Made by a program: the position numbers and the translations under genes. The notes under the pieces were generated by a model that was not told the origin of the DNA, did no database searches, and saw only the letters and a list, made by a program, of their open reading frames with translations. Shown piece after piece: positions 54,297-63,241 of a stretch of DNA of 64,000 nucleotides (its first letter is position 1; each line of letters begins with the position of its first letter). The stretch spans positions 1 through 64,000 of the forward strand of contig NZ_SADB01000001.1 in assembly GCF_009669305.1 (NCBI RefSeq), read 5' to 3'. The stretch comes from Ancylomarina sp. 16SWW S1-10-2 (GTDB lineage: Bacteria > Bacteroidota > Bacteroidia > Bacteroidales > Marinifilaceae).

Positions 54297-54616
54297 TTTA
54301 TTCTTGCTAATTTTTATTAGTTGAATTTGCAAAGTTACTTAAGTATTACAAATTTATTCTGCAAAGTTAAAAAAAGATTGAAATATGTTGAAACAGATAC
54401 ATATAATACCTAGCAAACACTCATATTAATAATGGTCAATATAATTATAGGTTATAAATTAAGAGTTATGAATTTCTCACGTCTCTCTTTTCAAAAAAAG
54501 AATGCGGTTAATCGCAGACAGAGTCTATTCACTTTTCCTCCGCATTCTTATTTTTCACCTCTCAACCGAAAAGGAACAACTCATATGTTATAGTAGTCGT
54601 ATTTTGCAAAAGGGAT

Positions 54617-54649
54617 AGGAGCATTTGTTTGAGCTCCTTTGTTTTTTTT
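54617..54649 (+). terminator. Terminator-like hairpin with no upstream gene
   Basis: AGGAGC and GCTCCT around a 10-nt loop followed by TTGTTTTTTTT. It points along the plus strand, where no protein gene precedes it, so it may end a small RNA. Confidence 0.5.
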
Positions 54650-54787
54650 ACAAAGAGCGAGTGCGGATAGCCCGACCCGTAGGGTTTTGCCCAAAGAATT
54701 ATTATTGATAAAAAATCTCATCTTTCTACTTACTATATTCCCAATTAATAATTCTTAATTGATAATTTATAATTCGATTCTCTGTCT

Positions 54788-54886
54788 TTTTGGCAGAAGT
54801 TCTGTCATGTGAATACTAGCTTTTGGCATTCATTGTGTCAAAAATGCATTGCTTTTGGCAAAAAAATAATTGGCATAGGCTTTGAT
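54788..54886 (+). promoter_or_regulatory. Repeated TTTTGGCA boxes and sigma-54-like sequence before dnaK
   Basis: TTTTGGCA occurs at 54788, 54821 and 54853 (33 and 32 nt apart) and TTGGCA again at 54870. The last one reads TTGGCATAGGCTTTGAT, close to the sigma-54 consensus (GG/GC spacing kept, last C replaced by A), 70 nt before the dnaK ATG. Either a heat-shock factor site or a sigma-54 promoter; unverified. Confidence 0.35.
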
Positions 54887-54955
54887 TAAATCCAATCGAG
54901 TTAAAAAAACAACTCTAAACAAAATTGAATATTAAACACCTAAATAAATAGTAAA

Positions 54956-56869
54956 ATGGGTAAGATTATTGGAATCGACTTAGGAACAACAAACTCTTGT
55001 GTTTCTGTAATGGAAGGAAATGAACCAGTTGTAATTCCTAACAGCGAAGGAAAAAGAACCACACCATCAATTGTGGCTTTTATTGAAAACGGAGAAAGAA
55101 AAGTTGGAGATCCTGCAAAACGTCAGGCAATTACCAACCCTACTAAGACGATCTCTTCTATCAAACGTTTCATGGGTGAATCTTTTGATAAAGTATCTAA
55201 AGAAGTTGGACGTGTAAGTTATGAAGTAGTAAAAGGCGATAATAATACACCTCGTGTTTTAATCGACGATCGTAAATATTCTCCACAAGAAATTTCGGCA
55301 ATGGTTCTTCAAAAAATGAAGAAAACTGCTGAAGATTACTTAGGACAAGAAGTAACTGAAGCTGTTATTACAGTTCCTGCTTACTTTAACGATGCACAAC
55401 GTCAAGCAACAAAAGAAGCTGGTGAAATTGCTGGTTTAGCTGTTAAACGTATTATCAATGAGCCTACGGCTGCAGCTTTAGCTTACGGTCTTGAGAAAAA
55501 GGACAAAGACATGCAAATTGCAGTATTTGACCTTGGTGGTGGTACTTTTGATATCTCTATCCTAGAATTAGGTGACGGTGTATTCGAAGTAAAATCAACT
55601 AACGGTGATACTCACTTAGGTGGTGATGACTTTGACCATGTTATTATTGACTGGTTGGCTGAAGAATTCTTGAAAGATGAGAATCTTGACCTACGTAAAG
55701 ATCCAATGGCTCTTCAACGTTTGAAAGAAGCTGCTGAAAAAGCTAAAGTTGAGCTTTCTAGTTCTACTAGTACTGAAATCAACTTGCCATATATCATGCC
55801 AGTTAACGGTATACCTAAACACCTTGTTAGAACATTATCTCGTTCTCAATTCGAGCAATTGTCTGACAAATTGATTCAAGCTGTACTTGAACCATGTAAA
55901 GCAGCAATGAAAGACGCTGGAATTTCTAATTCTGATGTTGATGAAGTTATTTTAGTAGGTGGATCAACTCGTATTCCTGCTATTCAAAATATCGTAGAAA
56001 AATTCTTCGGAAAAACACCTTCAAAAGGAGTTAATCCTGACGAAGTTGTAGCTGTAGGAGCTGCTATTCAAGGTGGTGTATTAACAGGAGAAGTAAAAGA
56101 TGTACTTCTTTTGGATGTAACTCCACTTTCTATGGGTATTGAAACTATGGGTTCTGTGATGACTAAATTAATTGAAGCCAACACAACTATTCCTACTAAG
56201 AAAACTGAGACTTTTACTACTGCTGCCGACAACCAACCTGCTGTAAATATTCACGTACTACAGGGAGAACGTCCAATGGCTGCTGGTAACAAATCTATCG
56301 GTCGTTTCGATTTAGATAATATTCCTCCAGCACAACGTGGTGTACCACAAATTGAAGTAACTTTCGATATTGATGCTAATGGTATCTTAAACGTATCTGC
56401 TAAGGATAAAGGAACAGGAAAAGAGCAATCAATTCGTATCGAAGCATCTTCTGGATTATCTGAAGAAGAAATCACTCGTATGAGAGACGAAGCTAAAGCT
56501 AACGAAGATGCTGATAAAAAAGCTAAGGAGACAGTTGACACTTTGAACAAAGCTGACAGTACTATCTTCCAAACTGAAAAGCAACTAAAAGAGATTGGTG
56601 ATAAATTGCCAGCTGATAAGAAACAACCTATCGAGGCTGCTCTTAACAAGTTGAAAGAAGCTCACAAAGCTCAAGATCTTGATACTATCAATACAGCAAT
56701 TGAAGAATTGAACACTGTATTCCAAGCTGCTTCTCAAGAAATCTATAATGCTCAAGCACAAGAACAAGGTGCACAAGCAGGACCGGATGCAGGAGCAAAT
56801 GCTCAAGGCGGAAAACAAGCTAAAGCTGATGATGAAGTAACTGATGTTGACTTCGAAGAAGTAAAATAA
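54956..56869 (+). CDS. dnaK: Molecular chaperone DnaK (Hsp70)
   Basis: 637 aa. It starts [21 protein letters not shown]. It has the ATPase signatures [14 protein letters not shown] and [14 protein letters not shown], the linker [18 protein letters not shown], a substrate-binding domain to about 540, a lid, and a Q/A/G-rich tail ending [13 protein letters not shown]. It assists folding with DnaJ and GrpE, which are not in the window. It is transcribed alone, ended by a strong hairpin. Codon choice is that of a highly expressed gene. Confidence 0.98.
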   Translation: MGKIIGIDLGTTNSCVSVMEGNEPVVIPNSEGKRTTPSIVAFIENGERKVGDPAKRQAITNPTKTISSIKRFMGESFDKVSKEVGRVSYEVVKGDNNTPRVLIDDRKYSPQEISAMVLQKMKKTAEDYLGQEVTEAVITVPAYFNDAQRQATKEAGEIAGLAVKRIINEPTAAALAYGLEKKDKDMQIAVFDLGGGTFDISILELGDGVFEVKSTNGDTHLGGDDFDHVIIDWLAEEFLKDENLDLRKDPMALQRLKEAAEKAKVELSSSTSTEINLPYIMPVNGIPKHLVRTLSRSQFEQLSDKLIQAVLEPCKAAMKDAGISNSDVDEVILVGGSTRIPAIQNIVEKFFGKTPSKGVNPDEVVAVGAAIQGGVLTGEVKDVLLLDVTPLSMGIETMGSVMTKLIEANTTIPTKKTETFTTAADNQPAVNIHVLQGERPMAAGNKSIGRFDLDNIPPAQRGVPQIEVTFDIDANGILNVSAKDKGTGKEQSIRIEASSGLSEEEITRMRDEAKANEDADKKAKETVDTLNKADSTIFQTEKQLKEIGDKLPADKKQPIEAALNKLKEAHKAQDLDTINTAIEELNTVFQAASQEIYNAQAQEQGAQAGPDAGANAQGGKQAKADDEVTDVDFEEVK

Positions 56870-56923
56870 TTCTAAATTAGAAATGCTGATTTATGTTTAA
56901 ATCACATGACTAATACCTAATAG

Positions 56924-56962
56924 AAACGCCAAGCAATTTATTTTGCTTGGCGTTTTTTTTAT
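56924..56962 (+). terminator. Terminator after dnaK
   Basis: AAACGCCAAGCAA and TTGCTTGGCGTTT form a 13-bp stem with 6-nt loop, then a T-run. Confidence 0.88.
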
Positions 56963-56979
56963 TTCATTACCTTTTAATC

Positions 56980-57133
56980 TTAAGCAATAACTTCAGAACT
57001 AAAGTAAGATTCTACATCTTTCAAAGTATCTTCTGAGGTATGAATATCATTTATGACTTTTCCTTTCTCAAGCACAACGATTCTTTCAATCACTTCGGTA
57101 AACATGATTCAGATCGTGCAAAGAAATAAGCAT
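56980..57133 (-). pseudogene. Decayed C-terminal fragment of an ABC transporter ATPase
   Basis: On the minus strand the piece MLISLHDLNHV (H-loop region) begins at 57133. After a one-base frameshift near 57100 it continues TEVIERIVVLEKGKVINDIH and then a tail ending EVIA, with TAA at 56980-56982. Removing one T in GTTTACC restores a single frame with the usual H-loop to DRIVVL spacing. The Walker A, Q-loop and signature parts are gone and a stop lies just upstream, so only about 50 codons of a former gene remain. Confidence 0.65.
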
Positions 57134-57156
57134 ACAACACTTCTAAAAATTTAAAA

Positions 57157-57978
57157 TCAATTTAAGATTTCTCTCTCTTTTTCTAGAAAATCATAATAAG
57201 GTAATTCTTCCGATTTAACCTTATTAAAGTATTTTTGAGCAGAAATTTTATCTTCCAATTCTAAGTACGATTTAACTAACATGGCATTTTTCAACATGAA
57301 ATTAGTTTTCTCTTGGGGAGCAATTTTATTCAAAAACTTCAAACTTTTTTTAGCTGACTTATTCATACAACTCAAAATTCCGACCCGTTCTAACATGGGT
57401 TTATTCTTCTCCTTTTTTAGTTGTTTTTCAGCTTTTTTAAAGTAAAAGTTACTCTGATTTTGCATTGAGATTCTAGCATCTCGCTCAAGATTTACACTTG
57501 TTTTTTGGTACGATACGGCTAATTTCACTATACTTTCAATATCTACATTCTCTTTCTTGACCTCTTTCTTTCCATTATACAGAGGAGCTAAGTCAAAACA
57601 AAATGAGTTTAATACTGTATTCATTTTACTTTTACTTTGATAACCAGTAAAATTCTTCATTTGAGTATTCCACGCATCAGTAATAAATATTTTAGGAATT
57701 GCATTAACAGTAAAATTAGGGTTCGAAAAACTTGAACTCAAATCAATTTTTACAAAAATAAAACTATCTGCATAAACCTTTACCTTATCATCTGACCAAA
57801 CTTCATCCTCCATTCTAAGACAAGGACCACACCATGTTGCCCAACAATCTACAACTATTAATTTATTTTGTTCTTTTGCAATTTCCTTTGCCAGTTCATA
57901 GGAATCCAACCAATTTATTTGACAATTAGCACTAAAACTCAAAAACAATAAAATAATACTAAACCTGAAACGATTCAT
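57157..57978 (-). CDS. Exported thioredoxin-like protein
   Basis: 273 aa. The signal peptide (FSIILLFLSFSANC) ends in a Cys and may be a weak lipobox. The thioredoxin domain has the active site CWATWCGPCLRM (CGPC near residue 50) and the cis-Pro in VNAIPKIFIT. The C-terminal 130 residues are Lys-rich and helical with no known domain. It is probably a periplasmic thiol reductase of the DsbD-gamma/thioredoxin_7 type. Substrate unknown. The region upstream is AT-rich and divergent from ywqK. Confidence 0.88.
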   Translation of the reverse strand: MNRFRFSIILLFLSFSANCQINWLDSYELAKEIAKEQNKLIVVDCWATWCGPCLRMEDEVWSDDKVKVYADSFIFVKIDLSSSFSNPNFTVNAIPKIFITDAWNTQMKNFTGYQSKSKMNTVLNSFCFDLAPLYNGKKEVKKENVDIESIVKLAVSYQKTSVNLERDARISMQNQSNFYFKKAEKQLKKEKNKPMLERVGILSCMNKSAKKSLKFLNKIAPQEKTNFMLKNAMLVKSYLELEDKISAQKYFNKVKSEELPYYDFLEKEREILN

Positions 57979-58148
57979 AAATTAAAATTTTAAATAGTTA
58001 TTATTATACTTCTTTAAAACAACACATTAATGGATAACATCCATTTGCGAACTTAAACAACACACTAACATAACATTAAAAAATTGATAACCAAAGAAAT
58101 TTTTACTTTTTTTATGATAACTCAGAAAATAGAATCATAAATTCTTAC

Positions 58149-58156
58149 TATTTTTG
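58149..58156 (+). promoter_or_regulatory. -7 box upstream of YwqK gene
   Basis: TATTTTTG fits TAnnTTTG 57 nt before the start codon. Confidence 0.4.
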
Positions 58157-58213
58157 GATAATAACAATTAAACTTACTACCACCTTAACAAACAACTCTT
58201 TAAGAATATTCTC

Positions 58214-59017
58214 ATGAATAAATTCATATCCCTTAGCTTCCTTTGCCTATTGTCATTTACTATTTCCGCTCAAAGCATCAATAAAAAAGATGCACAAGGA
58301 CGCAAACAAGGTTATTGGGAAAATACAACTCCACTTGGCAAAAAAGTTTATGCAGGAAACTTTAAAGATGGATATCCTGAAGGAGAAATGAAACGTTTTT
58401 ATAAGAATGGAGTTATAAAAGCTCGTCTATTTTTTTCAAACGAAGGCAAAAGAGCTAAAGCAAAGCTCTATAATACCTTCGGGCAATTAGCTGCAGAAGG
58501 GAATTATATCAATAAGCAAAAAGATTCATTATGGCAATATTTCAACAAAAATGAGGAAGTACGTATAGAAGAGTTTTATACCCATGGTAAGAAAGATGGT
58601 TTGAGTACCTACTACTATCCTAATGGGAACATTTACGAAACTTATGCTTATAAAAACAACTTGAAGGATGGACAATGGATAAGGAACAATATCGATGGGA
58701 CTAAAATTGTTAAAGCAAACTATTCAAAAGGTAAACTCAATTCTTTTTTCACGACCTACTTTGATAATGAAATTATTAAAATAGATGGTTTATATAAGAA
58801 TGGTAATCGACATGGAAAGTGGATATTTTACACCATAAAAGGTGAAATAGATAAAATCATAAATTACCAAATGGGTGTTGCTAATAACCAAGCTGAACTT
58901 GATAAATTAGAAGAACTAGAGATAAATACGATGGAGGCAAATAAAAATAAGGACATAGATCCTGAGAATTATATTCAAAACCCCAATGCGTATTTAATGA
59001 AACAACGGAGAAAATAA
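58214..59017 (+). CDS. YwqK-like MORN-repeat exported protein
   Basis: 267 aa. A signal peptide (ISLSFLCLLSFTISAQS) precedes about eight MORN/YwqK-type repeats, of the form (G.W..Y..NG.I....Y..G), for example GYWENTTPLGKKVYAGNFKDG, TYYYPNGNIYETYAYKNN and GKWIFYTIKGEIDKIINY. The 'antitoxin' label given to YwqK homologs rests on Bacillus and is unlikely to apply to an exported Bacteroidota protein. It lies 58 nt before xseA and may be co-transcribed. Confidence 0.85.
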   Translation: MNKFISLSFLCLLSFTISAQSINKKDAQGRKQGYWENTTPLGKKVYAGNFKDGYPEGEMKRFYKNGVIKARLFFSNEGKRAKAKLYNTFGQLAAEGNYINKQKDSLWQYFNKNEEVRIEEFYTHGKKDGLSTYYYPNGNIYETYAYKNNLKDGQWIRNNIDGTKIVKANYSKGKLNSFFTTYFDNEIIKIDGLYKNGNRHGKWIFYTIKGEIDKIINYQMGVANNQAELDKLEELEINTMEANKNKDIDPENYIQNPNAYLMKQRRK

Positions 59018-59075
59018 GTACTTTGTAAAATTATCCATGAACCAAGTGAATCAACTTTAAAATATACTCCAATCT

Positions 59076-60449
59076 GTGAAAGGCATATCCTTATATCAAC
59101 TCAACAATCAAGTTAAATCGCACTTATCCAATGCCTTTTCGGATGAAATATGGGTGATTGCTGAAATATCAGAACTTAGACAAACCCAACCAGGACATTG
59201 CTATTTGGAACTGATTGAAAAAGACGAAAATACCGACCAGATTACGGCAAAAGCTAGAGCCACCATTTGGGCCTACACTTACCGGATGCTTAAACCTTAT
59301 TTTAAAACAAGCACAGGTCAAGCACTAAGTTCTGGCATTAAGGTTTTGGTAAAAGTGACGGTTGAATTTCAAGAAATATATGGCTACAGCCTAAATATTA
59401 AAGATATTGATCCGACCTACACTTTGGGCGATATGGCTCGAAGGAAAAAAGAAACGATAGATAAATTAAAAGCAGAAGGTATATTCGATATGAATAGAGA
59501 TCTTCTTTTTCCTGAGATACCAAAAACTATTGCTCTTATTTCGTCGCCAACAGCTGCAGGTTATGAAGATTTCGTCAATCAACTGGATAATAATCCTCAA
59601 GGATACAAATTTCATCACAAGCTATTCCCTGCTATTATGCAAGGGAATCAGGCCGAAAATTCGATTATTGAAACTTTAGAAAAAATATACGCCTACGAAG
59701 ATGTTTTCGATGTGGTCGTGATTATTCGTGGAGGTGGTTCAACATCTGATTTGAATTGTTTCGACAATTTGGGTTTAGCTCAAAACATTGCTCAGTTTCC
59801 TATACCTGTAATTTCAGGAATTGGACATGAACGTGACGAAAGCATTGTTGATATGGTTGCCAACGTGAAAGTAAAAACACCAACAGCGGCAGCCGAATAT
59901 TTAATCGATTGTTTCGAAGAATGCGAAACATATCACGAGAACTTACAGGACAATTTCCTTTCTGGAATTCAAAATATTCTATTGGAATCGTCTGATAGAC
60001 TTCAACAACTATCGCAAAAATTCGCCCCACAAGTTCGACAAATTCTTGCAAGTAAGAATAACCAATTGAATATGGCTAGGCAAAGTATTATAGCTTCGGG
60101 AAAAGGTCTTCTACGCAATTCAAAGCACCAATTACAAGCTTTTGGCTTCGATCTTAAACTAGGCATAAAGCATCAAATTAATATGGAGCAAATGAGTCTC
60201 AATCAGTTTGTATTGAAACAAGGTAATGTGAGTAAGCGATTCTTTAATAAACACAAACATCAACTTGAACTATTTGAACAAAAAGCCAAATATGTTAATC
60301 CCGAAAACATCCTTAAAAAAGGTTACTCCTTAACACTTAGTAAGGGAAAAATAGTGAAAGATATCCGTGAACTAGAAGTAAACGATATAATTGAAACTAA
60401 ATTTGCCAAGGGTAGTATCGAGAGTCAGGTAAAGAACATTAAGAAATAG
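59076..60449 (+). CDS. xseA: Exodeoxyribonuclease VII, large subunit
   Basis: 457 aa using a GTG start at 59076 (MKGISLYQLNNQVKSHLSNAF), which places the N-terminal OB-fold exactly; no ATG fits better. Family motifs: EISELRQTQPGHCYLELIE, IALISSPTAAGYEDFVNQL, DVVVIIRGGGSTSDLNCFDN, and PVISGIGHERDESIVDMVANVKVKTPTAAAEYLI. The C-terminal half is coiled-coil. With XseB it degrades single-stranded DNA. The small subunit gene follows after 33 nt. Confidence 0.95.
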   Translation: MKGISLYQLNNQVKSHLSNAFSDEIWVIAEISELRQTQPGHCYLELIEKDENTDQITAKARATIWAYTYRMLKPYFKTSTGQALSSGIKVLVKVTVEFQEIYGYSLNIKDIDPTYTLGDMARRKKETIDKLKAEGIFDMNRDLLFPEIPKTIALISSPTAAGYEDFVNQLDNNPQGYKFHHKLFPAIMQGNQAENSIIETLEKIYAYEDVFDVVVIIRGGGSTSDLNCFDNLGLAQNIAQFPIPVISGIGHERDESIVDMVANVKVKTPTAAAEYLIDCFEECETYHENLQDNFLSGIQNILLESSDRLQQLSQKFAPQVRQILASKNNQLNMARQSIIASGKGLLRNSKHQLQAFGFDLKLGIKHQINMEQMSLNQFVLKQGNVSKRFFNKHKHQLELFEQKAKYVNPENILKKGYSLTLSKGKIVKDIRELEVNDIIETKFAKGSIESQVKNIKK

Positions 60450-60482
60450 ATTATTAAAACTCAACGTTAAAATAGAAATATC

Positions 60483-60683
60483 ATGCCTAAGAAAAAAATA
60501 AACTACCGCGAAGCAATAACAGAAATAGAAGAAACCATTCAGGCTATTGAAAATGAAGAATTAGATGTGGACCAGCTTTCCGATAAAGTAAAACGCGTGT
60601 CTGAACTGCTTAAAATCTGCAAAGCAAAATTACACAACACAGAAAAAGAAGTTGAGAACATTTTAAATGAAATGGAAGATTAG
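60483..60683 (+). CDS. xseB: Exodeoxyribonuclease VII, small subunit
   Basis: 66 aa, KINYREAITEIEETIQAIENEELDVDQLSDKVKRVSELLKICKAKLHNTEKEVENIL. It is the helical-hairpin XseB that binds the coiled coil of XseA. It is the standard partner, in the usual order. Confidence 0.93.
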   Translation: MPKKKINYREAITEIEETIQAIENEELDVDQLSDKVKRVSELLKICKAKLHNTEKEVENILNEMED

Positions 60684-60738
60684 ATAATTAAGGATTAGGA
60701 ATTGAAGCAAAATAATCAAAAAACTTACTCACATCATC

Positions 60739-62160
60739 ATGACACGATTTGCTACACATCTAAGTTTATTCACTTACCTATTGCTTATTTGTTTATCAGC
60801 ATCAGCTCAAAAACAAGGAGAACAAGAACTAGTTAATGGGTTTATTCAAGATGATCTATTTAGATCAGCGAGTATGGGTATCGAGATATCTGACCTACAA
60901 ACAGGACAAATCTTAGCATCTTATCAATCTGAAAAGAGTCTTACTCCTGCTTCAACACAAAAATTGATTACCACGGCTACGGCTCTTAAGGTCTTGGGTT
61001 CCGATTTTCAATTTAAGACCGATGTATATATCACTGGCAGAATTGATGAAAATGGAAATCTAATGGGAAATCTTGTTGTACGAGGTTTTGGAGATCCCAC
61101 ATTAGGATCGAAGTACTTCCCTCAAAACAATCGCTTCATTTCAACAGTTTACGCTAAACTTAAAAAATTAGGCATTCGCCAAATTAATGGTAAACTAATA
61201 GCTGACGATTCATATTATCAGAGCACGATTCCTCGTACATGGATTTGGGAAGATATCGGTAATTATTACGGAGCTGTACCTCATCCTATTAGCTATAAGG
61301 ACAATACATATACACTTCATTTTGAATCAACAGAGGCTGGTCAATTAACTCAAATACAAAAGATTGACAGTAAACAAGAAGATTTAATAATCTCGAATAA
61401 GGTAATGAGTTCTACAATTAATAAGGACAAAGCCTATATATTTGGAGGAAACACAAGCACAAATCGACTTGTAGAAGGAACAATTCCTCAAAATAGATCC
61501 GATTTTAAAGTCAAGGGAGCTGTCTCAAAACCCGAGAAGGTTCTACTATCTGATCTCAAAAAAGTACTTGAAGCTGGTGGTATCCCAATTAAAGGACGAT
61601 TATTTAAAACTAAAACTCAAAAAACATTAGTTCAATTTAGCTCACCTCCTCTATCTGATATTGTAGCTTTAACCAATCATAAAAGTATCAATTTGTTTGC
61701 AGATCATCTTCTTTTTGAAATTGGAATGAATCAAAAAAAAGAAGGTAGTTGGCAAGCTGGAACCGATGCCATAAAAGAATTTTGGCAATCGAAAGGAATT
61801 GATTCTAATGGGTTATTTCTTTATGATGGTAGCGGTTTATCTCACTTTAATGCCATCTCGGCACATACTTTAAATCAGATACTCTATTATATGAGTAAAA
61901 GTATCAATTCTGATGCCTTCTATAACTCCTTACCCATTGCAGGTCAGAACGGAACACTCAAAAACTTTGGCAAACAGAGTTCACTTGTAAATAATTTCAA
62001 GGCTAAAACAGGCAGTATGACAGGTGTTCGCTCCTACTCTGGTATTCTCACAAAAAACAATGGCAACCAAATAGTTGTAAGTGTTATCATAAATAATTAT
62101 ACTTGTTCTAGCAGAGACTTAAGTCAAAAATTTACAAATTTGCTCTTAGACCTATTGTAA
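60739..62160 (+). CDS. dacB: D-alanyl-D-alanine carboxypeptidase/endopeptidase (S13, PBP4 type)
   Basis: 473 aa. A signal peptide ends CLSASAQ. Active-site motifs: Ser/Lys in LTPASTQKLITTATAL (SxxK), SxN in NHKSINLFADH, and KTG in FKAKTGSMTGVRSYSG. The inserted domain between SxxK and SxN is typical of PBP4. It trims cell-wall peptides in the periplasm. It is 55 nt after xseB and 18 nt before the next gene. Confidence 0.94.
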   Translation: MTRFATHLSLFTYLLLICLSASAQKQGEQELVNGFIQDDLFRSASMGIEISDLQTGQILASYQSEKSLTPASTQKLITTATALKVLGSDFQFKTDVYITGRIDENGNLMGNLVVRGFGDPTLGSKYFPQNNRFISTVYAKLKKLGIRQINGKLIADDSYYQSTIPRTWIWEDIGNYYGAVPHPISYKDNTYTLHFESTEAGQLTQIQKIDSKQEDLIISNKVMSSTINKDKAYIFGGNTSTNRLVEGTIPQNRSDFKVKGAVSKPEKVLLSDLKKVLEAGGIPIKGRLFKTKTQKTLVQFSSPPLSDIVALTNHKSINLFADHLLFEIGMNQKKEGSWQAGTDAIKEFWQSKGIDSNGLFLYDGSGLSHFNAISAHTLNQILYYMSKSINSDAFYNSLPIAGQNGTLKNFGKQSSLVNNFKAKTGSMTGVRSYSGILTKNNGNQIVVSVIINNYTCSSRDLSQKFTNLLLDLL

Positions 62161-62178
62161 CTAGTTAAACCAGCTATT

Positions 62179-62778
62179 ATGAAAGAAGTACAAGACGAAA
62201 GTAAAATCGAGAAACTATTAAAGATGCCATCTCATGGCTACACGAGTAATTTTCATAAAAGAGAAATGTGGAAAGAAATTGCAAAATCTTTTAATGGTGA
62301 ATTTAAGATAAAATTTGATTCTAGTAAGACCTATGAGATGCATTACATTACAATTCCTCACAAAAAGTGGGAAATCAGTATTACTGTATCTGACACGAGA
62401 CCATTAAAGTTTCAAGTGTTTTTTTCTTCGAGAATGGAATTCGATATTGAATTGAGTTTGAGCGATTTTATTGATAAAATTCTAATTAAACTTGACAAAA
62501 AAGAAATAAAATTAAGCTCTCAAGAATTTAACAAGCACTATTTAATTAGAAGTAGTAAATCCGATTTGGCAAAACAACTAATGACTGCCAAAATTCAAAA
62601 AGCGATTTTAGAAAGTAATCTTTTTTCAATTTGCTATAAAACAAATACCGAATCACAAAAAGCTGAATTAATGAGTATGATTCAACGAAGTGCAGACGAT
62701 AAAGACTTTATTATTGCCTTAATAAAATTACACCAAGATTTAATTGATAGATTGTCGGAATTGAAGATTATTATATAG
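62179..62778 (+). CDS. Uncharacterised soluble protein
   Basis: 199 aa, no signal peptide or membrane segment. The middle part reads WEISITVSDTRPLKFQVFFSSRMEFDIELSLSDFIDKILIKL, a beta-alpha pattern that suggests a compact domain, and the C-terminal third is helical. I do not recognise a family. It is 18 nt after dacB, so is likely the last gene of the xseA-xseB-dacB transcript. Confidence 0.65.
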   Translation: MKEVQDESKIEKLLKMPSHGYTSNFHKREMWKEIAKSFNGEFKIKFDSSKTYEMHYITIPHKKWEISITVSDTRPLKFQVFFSSRMEFDIELSLSDFIDKILIKLDKKEIKLSSQEFNKHYLIRSSKSDLAKQLMTAKIQKAILESNLFSICYKTNTESQKAELMSMIQRSADDKDFIIALIKLHQDLIDRLSELKIII

Positions 62779-63241
62779 GCTATCCAAAGCCAAATTAATA
62801 AGCTAAAACAACTCTACTTTACCTATTCCAATCCGAGAGCTTACGACTACAAATTTTAATCAGGTTTGTAGGCATACGCAAATCGTGATAAGCAGATGGA
62901 GAAGTAAAATCCCGTTGGGGGAAACATGACAACCTAGGGACGAAGAGCCATCCCCTTGGGGAAAATCATAACAACCAAAGTGCGAAGAACTATCCCCCTG
63001 GGGAGAATCGTAACAACCAGAGGGAGAAGATCTATCCCCTTGGGAGAATCGTGACAAACTAGGAACGGAGAGCTATTCCCTTGAGGAGAATCGTGACAAA
63101 CTAGGAACGGAGAGCTATTCCCTTGGGGAGAATCGTGACAGGCTGATGTTACTTAAGCTCAACTCTTAGAAGTAAGCTACAAAAAAAGCTCCACCAATTC
63201 TCATCAGTGAAGCTTCATTATATATTGTATCTCTCTATCAA
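62779..63241. other. Gap holding the tandem repeat and a weak terminator
   Basis: 463 nt. Apart from the 42-bp repeat array, a hairpin at 63184-63215 (AAGCTCCAC/GTGAAGCTT with one mismatch) lies 26 nt past the porin stop and may end that minus-strand transcript. No gene is convincing here. Confidence 0.5.
62910..63148. repeat. 42-bp tandem repeat, about 5.7 copies
   Basis: Unit boundaries: 62910-62951, 62952-62993, 62994-63035, 63036-63076 (41 nt), 63077-63118, and a partial to 63148. A degenerate half-copy precedes it (about 62880-62909). Each unit has a CCCCTTGGGG-like core, then GAATCGTGACAA, then CTAGGAACGGAGAGCTAT-type sequence. Units 4 and 5 are nearly identical; outer ones diverge. 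Copies abut without spacers, so it is not a CRISPR. The composition is GC-richer than the surroundings. Confidence 0.85.

Larger units (their letters stand above)
54297..54955. other. Large regulatory gap between panB and dnaK
   Basis: 659 nt without a gene. Noted inside: a direct repeat TGCAAAGTTA at about 54330 and 54360; an inverted repeat AAGAATGCGG/CCGCATTCTT (54498-54549); a terminator-like hairpin (54617-54649); three TTTTGGCA boxes plus a fourth TTGGCA (54788-54875). The CIRCE element typical of HrcA-controlled dnaK is not present. Confidence 0.5.

Noticed and set aside
54297-54955. CIRCE element for HrcA control of dnaK
   Set aside because: No TTAGCACTC-N9-GAGTGCTAA-like palindrome was found in the gap.
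58214-59017. Toxin-antitoxin system based on the YwqK name
   Set aside because: The protein has a signal peptide and MORN-like repeats and no toxin gene is adjacent.
62860-63057. A 65-codon minus-strand frame inside the 42-bp repeats
   Set aside because: It starts at a TTG, arises from the 14-codon periodicity of the repeat, and a 41-nt unit destroys the frame. There is no independent coding evidence.
62910-63148. CRISPR array
   Set aside because: The 42-bp units abut directly with no unique spacers, and no cas genes are near.
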